Below are positions 31,239-42,676 of a stretch of 64,000 bases of DNA, one piece after another. Under the pieces are notes generated by a model. The model saw only the letters and a program-made list of their open reading frames with translations. It did no database searches and had not been told where the DNA came from. The translations under genes were made by a program, and so were the position numbers. The DNA is from Ryuthela nishihirai (lineage: Eukaryota; Arthropoda; Arachnida; Araneae; Heptathelidae). The stretch lies in assembly GCA_038380435.1 (NCBI GenBank), contig JAWZYU010000034.1:37634901-37698900 (forward strand), read 5' to 3'. The first letter of the stretch is position 1. The number at the start of each line of letters is the position of its first letter.

Positions 31239-31705
31239 AGGGCGGGGGTGGCTCAGTCGGTAGCGCGCCAGACGTAATCTGCAGTTCCCAGGTTTGAGTC
31301 CCAGCTGAGACAGGGTTGAGATTTATCTTCACAAAGCTTCCCTCGATCAGTAGGTGACACCGATGAGCTTGGAAAGGCCGCCGTCCGTCGGATGGAATGT
31401 TAAGCCGTGGCTCCGTGTGCGGGAGAGCCATACCCTGTGCACGTTAAAAAACACGCTGGATGGCCTTGACGGGAGGCTACCATCTCTCTCCCAACAGCTG
31501 TCTCCTCCCCCAACCTTCTCTGACACTTCGGGATCCTTGTGACCTGGCCATTTAGCCCATGGTGTGCAAAAAAGTGCCGCTCAGAGGCAAAACAACCAAA
31601 CCTAATCTCCTCCATAATTTCTTTGAGCCCTCGTGGTCCTTCTGACCTGGCCATTTAGCCCATGGTGTGCAAAAAAAAGTGCCACTCAGAGGTAAAACAA
31701 CCCAA
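31239..31705 (+). mobile_element. SINE1 with a short second tail
   Basis: Head GGGCGGGGGTGGCTCAGTCGG, first end near 31602 (GGCAAAACAACCAAACC), second tail to AACAACCCAAC at 31705. Confidence 0.88.
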
Positions 31706-31777
31706 CTTGCAATATTTTGTCATATTTTGTCCATTGAATGCATATTTTAGAAGTCATGGAGCTTCGAAGTTAAAGTG

Positions 31778-32454
31778 CTGTGCGAATTAGTTGGGATAAG
31801 CGAAGCCTGGAGAACCTCTTTGATCCGGCCACATCCAGCAATTCCCCAAACACCCACACAAGGTCATGTTTTGGGGATGTTTCACAGCTTCCGAGCCACA
31901 GGCACTTAACCTCATTGAAGGAATGATGTACAGCAAAAAGTACAAAGGCGTTCTGGAGGCGAAAATTGTCCCAACACTGCAGAAGCTGTTTCCTAACGGC
32001 GATGGGGTATTTCAACAGGATCTGGCTCCATGCCACAATTTTAAGCTTGCAAAGAGCTTCTTTACCCAGCAGCATTTGAAGGTACTGGAGTGGCCAGGAA
32101 ATTCACCCGATCTAAACCCCATTGAAAATTTGTGGGCCATTATTAAAGCGCACATATCTAAGATGGATTGCACGACGAAAACCAAAATGATAGAAAGTGT
32201 CATGAAAGTGTGGCACCACGACCCTGAAGTGAAGGAGATGTGTGGAAAGCTAGTGGCATCAATGGTTGAGAGGGTGAAAGAAGTAATTAAAGCTAAGGGG
32301 AGTCACATTCACATTAACTACACTATTAAACAAATAAATATTTTAGTTGTGTCTTTGTTACTGCATTTTCCTATTGTCCCAACCAATTTGCACAGTACTG
32401 TACATTCCCATTTACATAACATGGAAATTCTCTAATATTTTGGTAGGGAGGTGT
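31778..32454 (+). pseudogene. Tc1-like transposase, 5'-truncated
   Basis: The open frame from about 31838 encodes KVMFWGCF, GVFQQDLAPCH (second catalytic Asp) and NSPDLNPIENLW (third acidic residue, Glu), then MVERVKEVIKAKG near the C terminus. The DNA-binding domain and the first catalytic Asp are missing, so it is inactive. Family: Tc1/mariner DDE transposases, cut-and-paste at TA sites. The 3' flank ACATGGAAATTCTCTAATAT recurs at 25.6 kb. Confidence 0.85.
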
Positions 32455-32694
32455 ATTATAAGTCATGCCAGGATCTAAAAAGGAATAGATTTTAAAGGGG
32501 GGGGGGGGGGGAAGGAGTATATATAGTTTGAATGAACTGGAATATTGTTCCTGTATAATTTTGTCTCTTTGGTTGGTTTTTAAAAAAATTCTTGTTTAAA
32601 ACCTGAAAAGAATATAGAAAAAGATACATATTTTTTTTTCATAGGTATAGTTTGTATCCGTTATGTAATCTTTACCACATACCCTCATTACTGC
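32455..32694. other. AT-rich DNA with a G run
   Basis: A G run near 32498; nothing else recognised. Confidence 0.4.
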
Positions 32695-33077
32695 AGGGGC
32701 GGCTCAGTCGGTAGGGCGCCAGGCTCGTAATCTGAAGTTCCCAGGTTCGAGCCCCATCTGAGTCAGCGTTGAGATTTATCTCTGCAAAACTCCAAGCCCT
32801 GCCCACGGTCAGTAGGGGACACCGATGGATCGGCCTTAGAAAGGTCGCCGTCCTTCGGATGGGACGTTAAGCCGTGTCTCCGTGTGTGGGAGCCATACCC
32901 TGTACACGTTAAAGAACACGCAGCATGGCCTTGACGAGAGGCTACTATCTGTCTCCCAAACAGCTGTTCCAGTGGGTCCCCTCCCCCAACCTTCTCTGAG
33001 CCTTCGGGGTCGATGTGACTTGGCCATTTAGCCCATTGCGTGCAAAAAAGTGCTGCTCAGAGGTAAAACAACCCAAC
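32695..33077 (+). mobile_element. SINE1, full length
   Basis: GGGGCGGCTCAGTCGGTAGG to AACAACCCAAC. Confidence 0.92.
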
Positions 33078-33862
33078 TCTTTGCTGCATGTAGTTACTCA
33101 TAGTTTCCGTATAAAGTTGGCAATTCCTAACCAGTCAGTTGTTAAAATGGCGGCCCCCTTTTTGGTTGCATCTAGAGTTATCATACGTCCTCCAAAAAGA
33201 GGACATGTCCTATTTTTTTATCTCGTGTCCTCCCAGGATTTTGAATAAACCTGAAATGCCCTGTTTTTTGTATGAACTCATAATATGTTTTAAATTAAAA
33301 TTATGACTTTTTTGTATTTTACTTTTTTAAATTTCTTGAATCCATGACTAGAATATAATTTACTATTAACCGTGAAATAATATACTATAAATGCCAATCA
33401 AATTAATTTTCTTATTTTAAAGGTGACTATTTCCCCTAAGCTCAATATATGCAATTTACATGCCAGATTGAAAAAAGGACGCATTTTAGAAAAATGCACA
33501 AAATTTTGCTTCCGTCCACCGATAGTTGGAGCTGTGAAAGTTGACAGCAGTTTTATTTTTTAATTTGCAACATAAAAGGACAGCGAAGGAATTAAGGACC
33601 TACTCCTGGTTTATAGAAGCCTTCTCATACATGAGCATACCTAGCAAGACCAGTCACTGCTGACCACTACCTCACTTATAGTTAATAGAAATACACTAGG
33701 TTTGCCTCCAACAGCAGGTAATTACTAATCACTATGCCACCTAAGGCCAAATAACTCTTGATTGCTTATCAAGTACGAATAGAAATCGGCACGTATATTT
33801 TAAAGTGTACTGGAAAATTGGAATTATGCCTTTTTCTGACAACTACTAATCAGTCCTATATT
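33078..33862. other. AT-rich DNA, nothing recognised
   Basis: No exon, SINE or clear terminal repeat. Confidence 0.4.
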
Positions 33863-33874
33863 TCTACCTTTTCT

Positions 33875-34248
33875 TTGGCGAGGGTGGCTCAGTCGGTAGC
33901 GCGCCAAGTCGTAATCTGTAGTTCCCAGGTTCGAGTCCCAGTTGGGTCAGCGTTTGAGCAAAATTACCCACCCAGCTCACGGTCAGTAGGAGACACCGAT
34001 GGGCTTGGAAAGGCCGCCGTCCATCGGATGGGACGTCAAGTCGTGGCTTCGTGTGCGGCAGAGCCATACCTTGTGCACGTTAAAGGACACACTGGATATC
34101 CTTGACGGGAGGATACCATCTGTCTCCCAACAGCTGTTCCGGTGGGTCCCCCCAATCTTCTCTGAGCTTTCGTAGTCCTTGTCACCTGGCCGTTTAGTCC
34201 ATGGTGTGCAAAAAAAGTGCCGCTCAGAGGTAAAACAACTCAACCCAA
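33875..34248 (+). mobile_element. SINE1, 12-bp duplication
   Basis: TCTACCTTTTCT at 33863-33874 and 34249-34260. The 5' G leader is reduced and the head has lost a few bases. Confidence 0.94.
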
Positions 34249-34430
34249 TCTACCTTTTCTGTCCTTTTAGAACACTGCCATCAGGTAATCCTAACCTGGG
34301 GTTTATTTAAAGACTGAAATAATAATGAAATAAATATTTTTTTTCAGTTTACTTATCTTTTTAAACAATTAGAAACAAATCAGAATATTTAAACTGTCAT
34401 TCAGCGTGAAGATATCTGTGATATTTGAAG

Positions 34431-34654
34431 CAGTGACGGCCATAAGGAGTAGGCAATGGCTCCATCCAAGAGTTTATTTTCTTTTTCAACAGATAGCCAA
34501 TTTGTTTTCAAAGAAGACAAACCTCCGACTCCTTCAGTACCCCACATGAAGGCAATTGTAAGAACATATAAAGTATTTTGTACTCCAAAAAATTGCACTT
34601 TTCGCTATAAAATCCTTCGCCCCTCTCCAGAATTGAGACTTATGACCGCCCCTG
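34431..34654. mobile_element. 224-bp hAT-type MITE
   Basis: CAGTGACGGCCATAAGGAG at the left and, inverted, CAGGGGCGGTCATAAGTCTC at the right. 8-bp flanking repeats ATTTGAAG (34423-34430) and ATTCGAAG (34655-34662), the size hAT elements make. The 95-codon frame inside is incidental. Confidence 0.72.
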
Positions 34655-34662
34655 ATTCGAAG

Positions 34663-35741
34663 CTCAAGAACTGTCGAAGTCATAAACCACTTAAATGTTT
34701 ATTCCGCCTTTTAGTCATTATCTCTAATCTCCACCATTTTTGATCTAACAGACCTCAAATTTTGCGCAGACTCTTATTATGGTCTTCACAAAACCTATAC
34801 ATAAATTTTTAGTCCACTCATAATAGAAAGCCCTAGTCCAAAAAATTTTTGGTCCACTCATAATAAAAAGCCCTATTCCAGGACTCCCATTTTATTCCTA
34901 AATAATTAGTAATTTACAGAATTTAAAGGAATATCGATTATCACCAAATATTGAAGTCTGTCGATCACAAATCGTTACATTGAGAATTTCTTTACCTTTT
35001 ACAAACATTCTTTAATTTTTATCTCGTTTAAAGAGATATTTACTTTATCATGCTTTTTTGTTTTTAGAGATAAATTAAAAATTCTTTTTAGGTTCGATCA
35101 TGAGCTATATAAGGAACTGGAGGGACTGCTTTACGGAGAGTGAGGACACTTATCGATTACATTTTCCTAGTCCAGGTAGTAAAAGAGGCGTACCTTAATG
35201 ATAACCTATGGGGAAACTCGGGATTTAATCGAAAAAGTAATAAATCATAATGACTTTCTTTCGTGTTCCCATTGGTTGCATGAATAAGGCAGACTATAAA
35301 GGATAGCCCTCAGAAGTATTATACCTAAAACAATCATCAAAATTTTTTTCCCGCAATCAAATAATGCTGTTTTTACGTTTTCAGATCCCGAATGTCTAAA
35401 CTTTGAAGCAATTCTCACGTTTATTACCTATCCAACTCAAAATGAATTTTTTTCATTTATTTCTAAAAAAAAATTCAATATCTACAAGACCGACAATGAA
35501 TTGAAACATACATCTTGGTTTTTTTTTTAAAACGAGCTACAAATGAAAGCGTAATTCATTTATTTCTTCAACTGCAATCTCTCTTTCTAGGCCTCGTTTT
35601 CATTTAAAGTTTCCTTCCTTAATGATTCAGCTGGTGCCAAAATTTTAGTGAAATTATTCATTTACTAGTTAAACCCATGCCAAACATATGTCCATTGATA
35701 ACTTCACAGCTCTCACAGGTACTACTCGCAACATACTACAG
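34663..35741. other. AT-rich DNA, nothing recognised
   Basis: TTTTTGGTCCACTCATAATA recurs with small changes at about 34807 and 34847; otherwise featureless. Confidence 0.4.
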
Positions 35742-36163
35742 GTGCTCTTATACTTACGAACAGGTTACATTCCTGAGGTTTTGTCGTAAGTCGAAAAATA
35801 ACCTAAAAAGTACATTTGTACTCAGAATAACCACTTATTGTTAGTGTTTGATCCTTCAATGTACTTACAAGAATGCATTACACTCGTTACTGCTTACTAG
35901 CAGGTGTTTCAAATGCGGTAAAAATCTGCTGTGGTATATGGTAACATAAAGTCGATAATATAAACAAAACAACTTATACTGTTAATATATATGTTTGTAC
36001 ATAAATAATATAATACGTATTGTAAATAACGAAAAAAAGGAAAATTAGACCATGCTATCGACTTCAACGCCATGAATCCTCGCGAAATTTAAATTTTAGA
36101 TGTACGGTCAAATGTTTGCAAGTCTGAAAGTTCGTAAGTTGAACGTTCGCAAGTAGGAGAGCA
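35742..36163. mobile_element. Candidate non-autonomous DNA transposon
   Basis: GTGCTCTTATACTTACGAAC at the left matches the inverse of the right end (GTGCTCTCCTACTTGCGAAC). About 420 bp, AT-rich, no coding capacity. Target-site duplication not identified. Confidence 0.5.
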
Positions 36164-36179
36164 CATGTACTCCATTTCC

Positions 36180-36375
36180 AAGGTAGGCAATGACAGCGCC
36201 CCCAGAAATTTTGTATTCTTTTCGAGGAACAATCCTGATCCACGACAGCTAGGAACCCGATCTCTCAACCCAACAGGGCTAGAACTAAGGACCACTCAAC
36301 CAAATTTGGGACCGATCACTCAAATAGCTGGAGAATTGCGGAAAAACTGCCATTTTTTGTCACTATGACGTCACA
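36180..36375 (+). repeat. Dispersed repeat, copy 1
   Basis: Shares ACAGCGCCCCCAGAAATTTT, CCAGCTAGGAAC-like and ATTTGGGACCGATCACTCAA words in the same order with 55135-55340; ends near a TGACGTCAC motif in both. Confidence 0.6.
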
Positions 36376-37118
36376 AGTGTCTAATAATCTAAAGCAATAT
36401 CCAAATTTGTACTTTTATATATTTTTCACCTATCCAACGTTCTAATTATGGTCACAAAAAAAGATAAAATCTGTTAAATAAAATACAGAAAATTTTTACT
36501 TTAAAGTCAAGAGATTAAATTTACGATATTCATTTTCAGATATCTTTAAATCGCGATATTTACTAAACGTATAGCATTGACAGGGAAGCCAATTGCATCT
36601 AGGCTTTCCTTAAACTTGGAAGTTCAGTGCACGTCAAGCTGAGGGTCACGTTACGGGCAACATTTGATCCACGATTTTTGTACCCTGGTTCAGGACGAGA
36701 TGTACAGATACTCAAAGGGGCCATGACCCCTCTGAGTACCCCTTGAAAATGTCATTAAAGGGAGGCCAAACATGATTAAACTTGTGCATCACCACGCATT
36801 TTTCAAGAAACATTTTAAAAACTTCTAAAATGAAGAGATTATTACATTGCAATGACAATCCAGTTTCTTACCCTGTATTTTTTCTAGATCCTGGTCTGTC
36901 CTGGTTTTTCATTCAATTATCTAAGTGTGCCACATCTAAAATAAGCTTCATGTATCACTCATAGGAAAGAACTGTTAGAAACGTATTTCTATATCAAGTA
37001 TAATGATACAGATGATTAGATAAAAGCATTTTTCTCTCGTAATGTAGATCTTGGCATGGTTTGAAGGTTGATCATAAAGACAGCCCATCATTTGTTCTAA
37101 ACAGAAAACTCTTTCTCC
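36376..37118. other. AT-rich DNA, nothing recognised
   Basis: No exon or repeat end identified. Confidence 0.4.
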
Positions 37119-37499
37119 TGATTGGTTGGTTTACCTCTGAGCGGCACTTGTTTTGCACATAATGGGCTAAATGGCCAGATCACATGGACACCGATGGCTC
37201 AGAGAAGGTTGGGGGAGGGGACCCACTGGAACAGCTGTTGGGAGACAGATGGTAGCCTCCCGTCAAGGCCATCCAGCGTGTTCTTTAACGTGCACAAGGG
37301 TATGGCTCTCCCGCACACGGGGCCACGGCTTAAAGTCCCATCCGACGGACGGCGGCCTTTCCAAGCCCATCGGTGTCTCCTACTGACCGTGGGCAGGGCG
37401 GGGAGTTTTGCGGAGATAAATCTCAATGTTTACCCAGCTGGGACTCGAACCTGGGAACTGCACATTACGAGCATGGCGCGCTACCTACTGAGCCGCCTC
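37119..37499 (-). mobile_element. SINE1, full length
   Basis: GGTTGGTTTACCTCTGAGCG to TACTGAGCCGCCTC. Confidence 0.92.
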
Positions 37500-37602
37500 T
37501 AAAGTACAATATATTCAATGTGGTCTTCATGTACGACACGACTCATATTGAGCGAGAGGTAAAACAATCCAATCCTATCAGAACAGAGTATCCTTCAACC
37601 TT

Positions 37603-38066
37603 CTGGGGGGGGGGGGGGGGGGGAGGCTCGGTCGTTAGCCCGCCAGGCTCGTAAACTGCAGTTCACAGGTTCGAGTCCCAGCTAGGTCAGCGTTGAGATT
37701 TATCTCCGCAAAACTTCAAGCCCTGCCCACGGTCAGTAGGGGATACCGATGGGCTTGGAAAGACCGCCGTCCGTCGGATGGGACTTTAATCCGTGGCCCC
37801 GTGTGCGGGAGAGCCATACCCTGTGCACGCTGGATGGCCTGGACGGGAAGCTACCATCTGCCTCCGAACAGCTGTTCCAGTGGGTCCCCTCCCCCAACCT
37901 TCTCTGAGTCTTCGGGGTCCATGTGACCTAGCCAATTAGCCCACGGTGTGCAAAAAAGTGCCGCTCAGAGGTAAACAACCCAACCTCAACCTTCTCTAAG
38001 CTTTCATGGTGCTTGTGACTTGATCGTTTACCCTATGGGGGAAAAAAAGTGCCACCCGATGATAGA
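37603..38066 (+). mobile_element. SINE1 with long 5' G run and short second tail
   Basis: About 20 G precede GGCTCGGTCGTTAGCCCGCC. First end AAACAACCCAACC at about 37983, then a decayed tail to about 38066. Confidence 0.88.
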
Positions 38067-38610
38067 AGAACGGAATCCGTTTTCAAAATTCTGTACTTTA
38101 GTCTTTAACACTGAGCACCCTAGCCGTACAACCTGAAAACGAGGCATTTTTCCGTTTCTTGGAAATGCCACCCCATTATCGTCTGTTTAGTAAAAGGCAT
38201 AATCTTTGCATTTATGATCGCAGAGGCTCAAGCTTACACTGAAAGGAAATCCAAGTCAAAAAAAGCTTTTCTCTCGTAACATTCACTGAATCCTGCGTCA
38301 ATGGTAAATGCAATCAATCGTAACTTTGCGTGATCCAGTGCCGAGAGAAAAGCACAGAGGTTAACAGCTAAACCGAATGAAACATTTGACTGTTGGCCAA
38401 GTTTAGCAGTAGGCCATGCTGTTCAGCCACCATGACGCCTGGAAAATAATACAAGCTTTTATCTCGAGCGAGATCGTGACATAATGAGTCAAAGGTCTAC
38501 GACCATTGTGGCCCCTTCACGCGTATTCCAAACGGATTTCAAAAGGTGTCGGTTTTGGCGGTGAGAGCGTTTCATTGTTTTTTAGAGCATGGCCACACCA
38601 GAAGTGGTTT
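38067..38610. other. Low-copy DNA, nothing recognised
   Basis: No SINE content and mixed base composition. CTTTTCTCTCGTAAC and CCGAGAGAAAAG are loosely complementary. No exon found. Confidence 0.35.
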
Positions 38611-39420
38611 AGCGTTATTAACATGACTTTTTTGCGTCTTAAGCTTTATTGGCATGACTTTGTTGCGTCTTAAGCGTTAATAGCATCACATTGATGTGCA
38701 TTAGGCGTTAATAGCATGACTTTGTTGTGTCTTAGGCGTTAATAGCATCACATTGATGTGTATTAGGCGTTAATAGCATGACTTTGTTGTGGGGGGCGGG
38801 GGTGGTTCAGTCGGTTGCGCGCCAGGCTCGTAATCTGTAGTTCCCAGGTTCGAGTCCCAGCTGGGTCAGCGTTGAGATTTGTCTCCGCAAAATTCCTCGC
38901 CCTGCCCACGGTCAATAGGGGACACAGATAGGCTTGGAAAGGCCGCCGTCCGTCGGATGGGACGTTAAGCCGTGGCCCCGTGTGCGGGATAGCCATACCC
39001 TGTGCACGTTAAAGAACACGCTGGATGGCCTTGACGGGAGGCTACCATCTGTCTTCCAACAGCTGTTCCTGTGGGTCCCCTCCCCCAACCTTCTGAGCCT
39101 TCGGGGTCCATGTGAGCTGGCCATTTAGCCCATGGTGTGCAAAAAAGTGCCGCTCAGAGGTAAAACAACAACAACGACTTTGTTGCGTCTTAAGCGTTAA
39201 TAGTATCATATTGATGTGTGTTAGGCGTTAATAGCATGACTTTGTTGTGTCTTAGGCGTTAATAGCATGGCATCGATGTGTGTTAGGCGTTAATAGCATG
39301 ACTGATGTGTGTCTTAGGCGTTAATAGCATGACTTTGTTGCGTCTTAAGCGTTAATAGCATGACTTTGTTGCGTCTTAGGCGTTAATAGCATGACTTTGT
39401 TGCGTCTTAAGCGTTAGCAT
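38611..39420. repeat. 31-bp minisatellite with alternating variants, split by SINE1
   Basis: About 14 units of GCGTTAATAGCATGACTTTG + TTGCGTCTTAA; a second type carries CACATTGATGTG. The two types alternate in places, giving a ~62-bp higher-order unit. A SINE1 (38790-39175) interrupts it. Confidence 0.88.
38790..39175 (+). mobile_element. SINE1 inside the 31-bp minisatellite
   Basis: GACTTTGTTG at 38780-38789 and 39176-39185 is both the minisatellite word and the target duplication. Confidence 0.95.
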
Positions 39421-39493
39421 TTTTATTAGTATACCTTGCATAAGACCTCAAAGTTGAACTTTAGAAAGGTAAACTTTCTGACTATTTAATTTT

Positions 39494-39673
39494 GTGGCGG
39501 CGTGTGCTCTGAACTCGCTGGATGGTCTTGACGGGAGGCTTCCATCTGTCTCGTAACAAAGATCAGTGGGTCCCCCTCCCCCAAACGTTCTGCTAGCATT
39601 CTGGGTCTTTGTGAACTGATCATTTAGCCCATTGTGTGCAAAACAATTCTGCCCTGAAGTGAAACAATTCAAC
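39494..39673 (+). mobile_element. SINE1 tail, decayed
   Basis: GCTGGATGGTCTTGACGGGA to GTGAAACAATTCAAC. Confidence 0.7.
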
Positions 39674-40069
39674 AGTTGCAGTGAGGCCACCTCTGCTCTT
39701 GGTTCAGAAGTCAGAAAAGTTGAAATGCTAAAAGCTTCAATTGCTCTCTGTGTGGTGTGTTGCTACGCTGTACGCGTAACTATGACAACCTACTCTTTTT
39801 GTTTGCTTGACAAGGAGGGATAGATAATTGCCTAATTTATGAGTAATTTTTTTTTCATGGCTTTGAATAACTTGAATGGCACAAAGAGTGTTTAACACGG
39901 CAAAATGAGAGGAGGTCTTATTTGCTAAGCAGCACAAAGCAGATAATACGTTGTTTATGTCGAGGTTAATTATATGCTGGCCAAGATGAGAATAATGCAG
40001 ATGCTTTTGCTTACACATAAAAGGGTCCTAAAAAAAGTTCAGATTTGAATTAGGTTAATGAGGTTGGGC
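39674..40069. other. AT-rich DNA, nothing recognised
   Basis: No exon or repeat recognised. Confidence 0.4.
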
Positions 40070-40071
40070 TT

Positions 40072-40958
40072 GGGTTGGGTTGTTTTACCTGTGAGCGGCA
40101 CGTTTTTGCACACCATGGGCTAAATGGCCAGGTCACATGGACCCCGAAGGCTCAGAGAAGGTTGGGGGAGGGGACCCACTGGAATAGCTGTTGGGAGACA
40201 GATGGTAGCCTCCCGTCAAGGCCATCCTGCGTATTCTTTAACGTTGGGTTGTTTTACCTCTGAGCGACACTTTTTTGCACACCATGGGCTAAATGGCCAG
40301 GTCACATGGACCCCAAAGGCTCAGAGAAGGTTGGCGGAGGGACCCACTGGAACAGCTGTTAGGAGACAGATGGTAGCCTCCCGTCAAGGCCATCCTGCGT
40401 ATTCTTTAACGTTGGGTTGTTTTACCTCTGAGCGACACTTTTTTGCACACCATGGGCTAAATGGCCAGGTCACATGGACCCCGAAGGCTCAGAGAAGGTT
40501 GGGGGAGGGGACCCACTGGAACAGCTGTTGGGAGACAGATGGTAGCCTCCCGTCAAGGCCATCCTGCGTATTCTTTAACGTTGGGTTGTTTTACCTCTGA
40601 GCGACACTTTTTTTGTACACCATGGGCTAAATGGCCAGGTCACATGGACCCCAAAGGCTCAGAGAAGGTTGACGGAGGGGACCCACTGGAACAGCTGTTA
40701 GGAGACAGATGGTAACCTCCCGTCAAGACCATCCAGAGTGTTCTTTAACGTGCACAGGGTATGGCTCACCCGCACACGGGGCCACGGCTTAACCATCCGA
40801 CGGACGGCGGCCTATCGAAGCCCATTGGTGTTCCCTACTGACCGTGGGCAGGGCGAGGAGTTTTGCGGAGATAAATCTTAACGCTGACCCAGCTGGGACT
40901 CGAACCTGGGAACTGCAGATTACGAGCCTGGCGCGCTACCGACTGAGCCAACCCCGTC
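40072..40958 (-). mobile_element. SINE1 with four tail modules
   Basis: Three 170-bp tail modules (starting about 40073, 40243, 40413) followed by a complete unit with head (40583-40958). Each junction reads TTCTTTAACGTTGGGTTG, i.e. the 3' end joined to GTTAAAGAA of the body. Confidence 0.93.
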
Positions 40959-40971
40959 CCAAAATTGTCTT

Positions 40972-41045
40972 TAGCCGGGTGAGGTCCGAACCCACGACCG
41001 CTTGCTAACATGTCAGGTGCTCTGACTGCTGAGTTACCGGCCCTA
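40972..41045 (-). mobile_element. Third tRNA-like head (possible SINE remnant)
   Basis: On the minus strand GGGCCGGTAACTCAGCAGTC and GTGGGTTCGGACCTCACCC resemble tRNA A- and B-box regions, unlike SINE1 or SINE2. A single copy; no body identified. Confidence 0.45.
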
Positions 41046-41199
41046 TATGAACTGCAAAAACGTAAATCATATCAACGATAAAGCCATATTATCTTAGAAT
41101 GATGATTGGTCGCCAGCAGTTTTTATTTAATTGGTAAAAGAAAGCTTTATAGAGTTACTAAGTGATGTCGTCATTGGCACGTTTAACCTTTTTTTTTGG

Positions 41200-41520
41200 C
41201 AGCGCGCCAGGCCCAGGTTCCAGTCTCAGCGTTGAGATTTATCTCCGCAAAATTCCCTGTCCATGGTCAGTAGGGGACACCGATGAGCATGGAAAGGCCG
41301 CCATCCGTCGGATGGGACGTTAAGCCGTGGGCTCGTGTGTGGTAGAGCCATAATCTGTGCATGTTAAAGAACACGCTGGATGGCCTTGACGGGAGGCTAC
41401 CATCTGTCTCCCAACAGCTGTTTCAGTAAGTCCCCTCCCCCAACCTTCTCTGGTCCTTGTGCCTGGACATTTAGACCATGGTGTGCAAAAAAGTGCCGCT
41501 CAGAGGTAAAAACAACTCAA
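41200..41520 (+). mobile_element. SINE1, A box lost
   Basis: Starts at GCAGCGCGCCAGGCCCAGG and ends GGTAAAAACAACTCAAC. Confidence 0.88.
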
Positions 41521-42044
41521 CACTTTTATTTTTTTGCCTTTTAGCACTCATACGGGATAATAGGTATTTTTCTCCTGTTCGCAAAACTAAAGCGAAAAAC
41601 GTTTGAACGTTTTTGGCTGTCTTTGTTTAGAAATTTAACTTTTTTTTTTAGAGATAATTTTTTTAGTTTGCTACGTATTGGTGAAAAATTGGACATTCTG
41701 AGTTTATCCTTGTAAAAAGCGACAATTTGAGTTTATTATTAAAAAACGATATATTTTTAGTTTATCCTTATGAGAAACGAGTATTGCAAGCAGCTACTCA
41801 AGGGGTAATTTTTTTTTATTTTTGAGTTTTTTTTTTCTTATAAAAAAAAAATGCTTTTTAGAAGTATTATGAAAAGAACGAGCAGTGGTATCCACTGGGG
41901 ACAAAGCTTATATTATTTATCAGAAAATTAATATGGCGGTTTTTGCTTAATTTTTTTTTTCGAAAGCAAGAATTATATTTTTGATAATTCCAAGACAGTT
42001 ACCTAATCAGAAAGAGTTTGAAAAATGATATTTTGATATATGAG
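41521..42044. other. AT-rich DNA, nothing recognised
   Basis: Long A and T runs; TTTGAGTTTATCCTT-like words recur two or three times around 41695-41770. Confidence 0.4.
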
Positions 42045-42215
42045 ATTTAAAAAAAAATCGGAATTTCGGTCCCACCTCCCGACCCCATATTTAAAACTTT
42101 CAAAGATTCTCATGTATTTTGATGTATGAGAATCTTTTTATGATTTAAGATATGGTCAATAAGTGTTTTAAATATGGTTGGGACGAAATTGAGATTTTTC
42201 AGTTGTAGATTAAAT
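42045..42215. mobile_element. Foldback element, ~165 bp
   Basis: AATTTCGGTCCCACC and CCCATATTTAAAAC pair with GTTTTAAATATGG and GGGACGAAATT; an inner hairpin is AGATTCTCAT...ATGAGAATCT. Confidence 0.65.
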
Positions 42216-42461
42216 AGATTTTTTTTAATTATCACAGTACGCTAACGATTAAATTCAATTCGGAATTTGAGGTACAAAATTAACATACAATCGAAAACAC
42301 AATTCATATCACAAAAATTTATTTTTTTCCAGCTACGTACAGTATCGCAGCACAACAGAAACACTTTTACAATATACATACATATATACAAAATTGGCAT
42401 ATAGTTTGGGATTGTATTGTACAGTGAATTCAGGGAAATAAGACTATCCCGGTTAGAAGTA

Positions 42462-42676
42462 CAGTCGCTCAAAAAAATATCCGAACACTTTGGTTGATTA
42501 CAGCATTCAGAAAAAAAATCTGGCAACGATTTTTTTAGAAATTAGTGATCTGGCATCTTTCGTGTCACGTGACACGAAGGTTGCCAGATCACTAATTTCT
42601 AAAAAAAATCGTTGCCAGATATTTTTTCTGAATGCTGTAATCAACCATAGTGTTTGGATATTTATTTCGGCGACTG
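42462..42676. mobile_element. 215-bp CACGTG palindromic MITE, third copy
   Basis: TA|CAGTCGCTC ... CGACTG|TA with a TCACGTGA centre; exactly the length of the copy at 942. Confidence 0.88.

Noticed and set aside
34456..34743. Coding exon SQFVFKEDKPPTPSVPHMKA
   Set aside because: It lies mostly inside a 224-bp element with hAT-type inverted ends and an 8-bp duplication, and the frame stays open past both element ends without splice logic.
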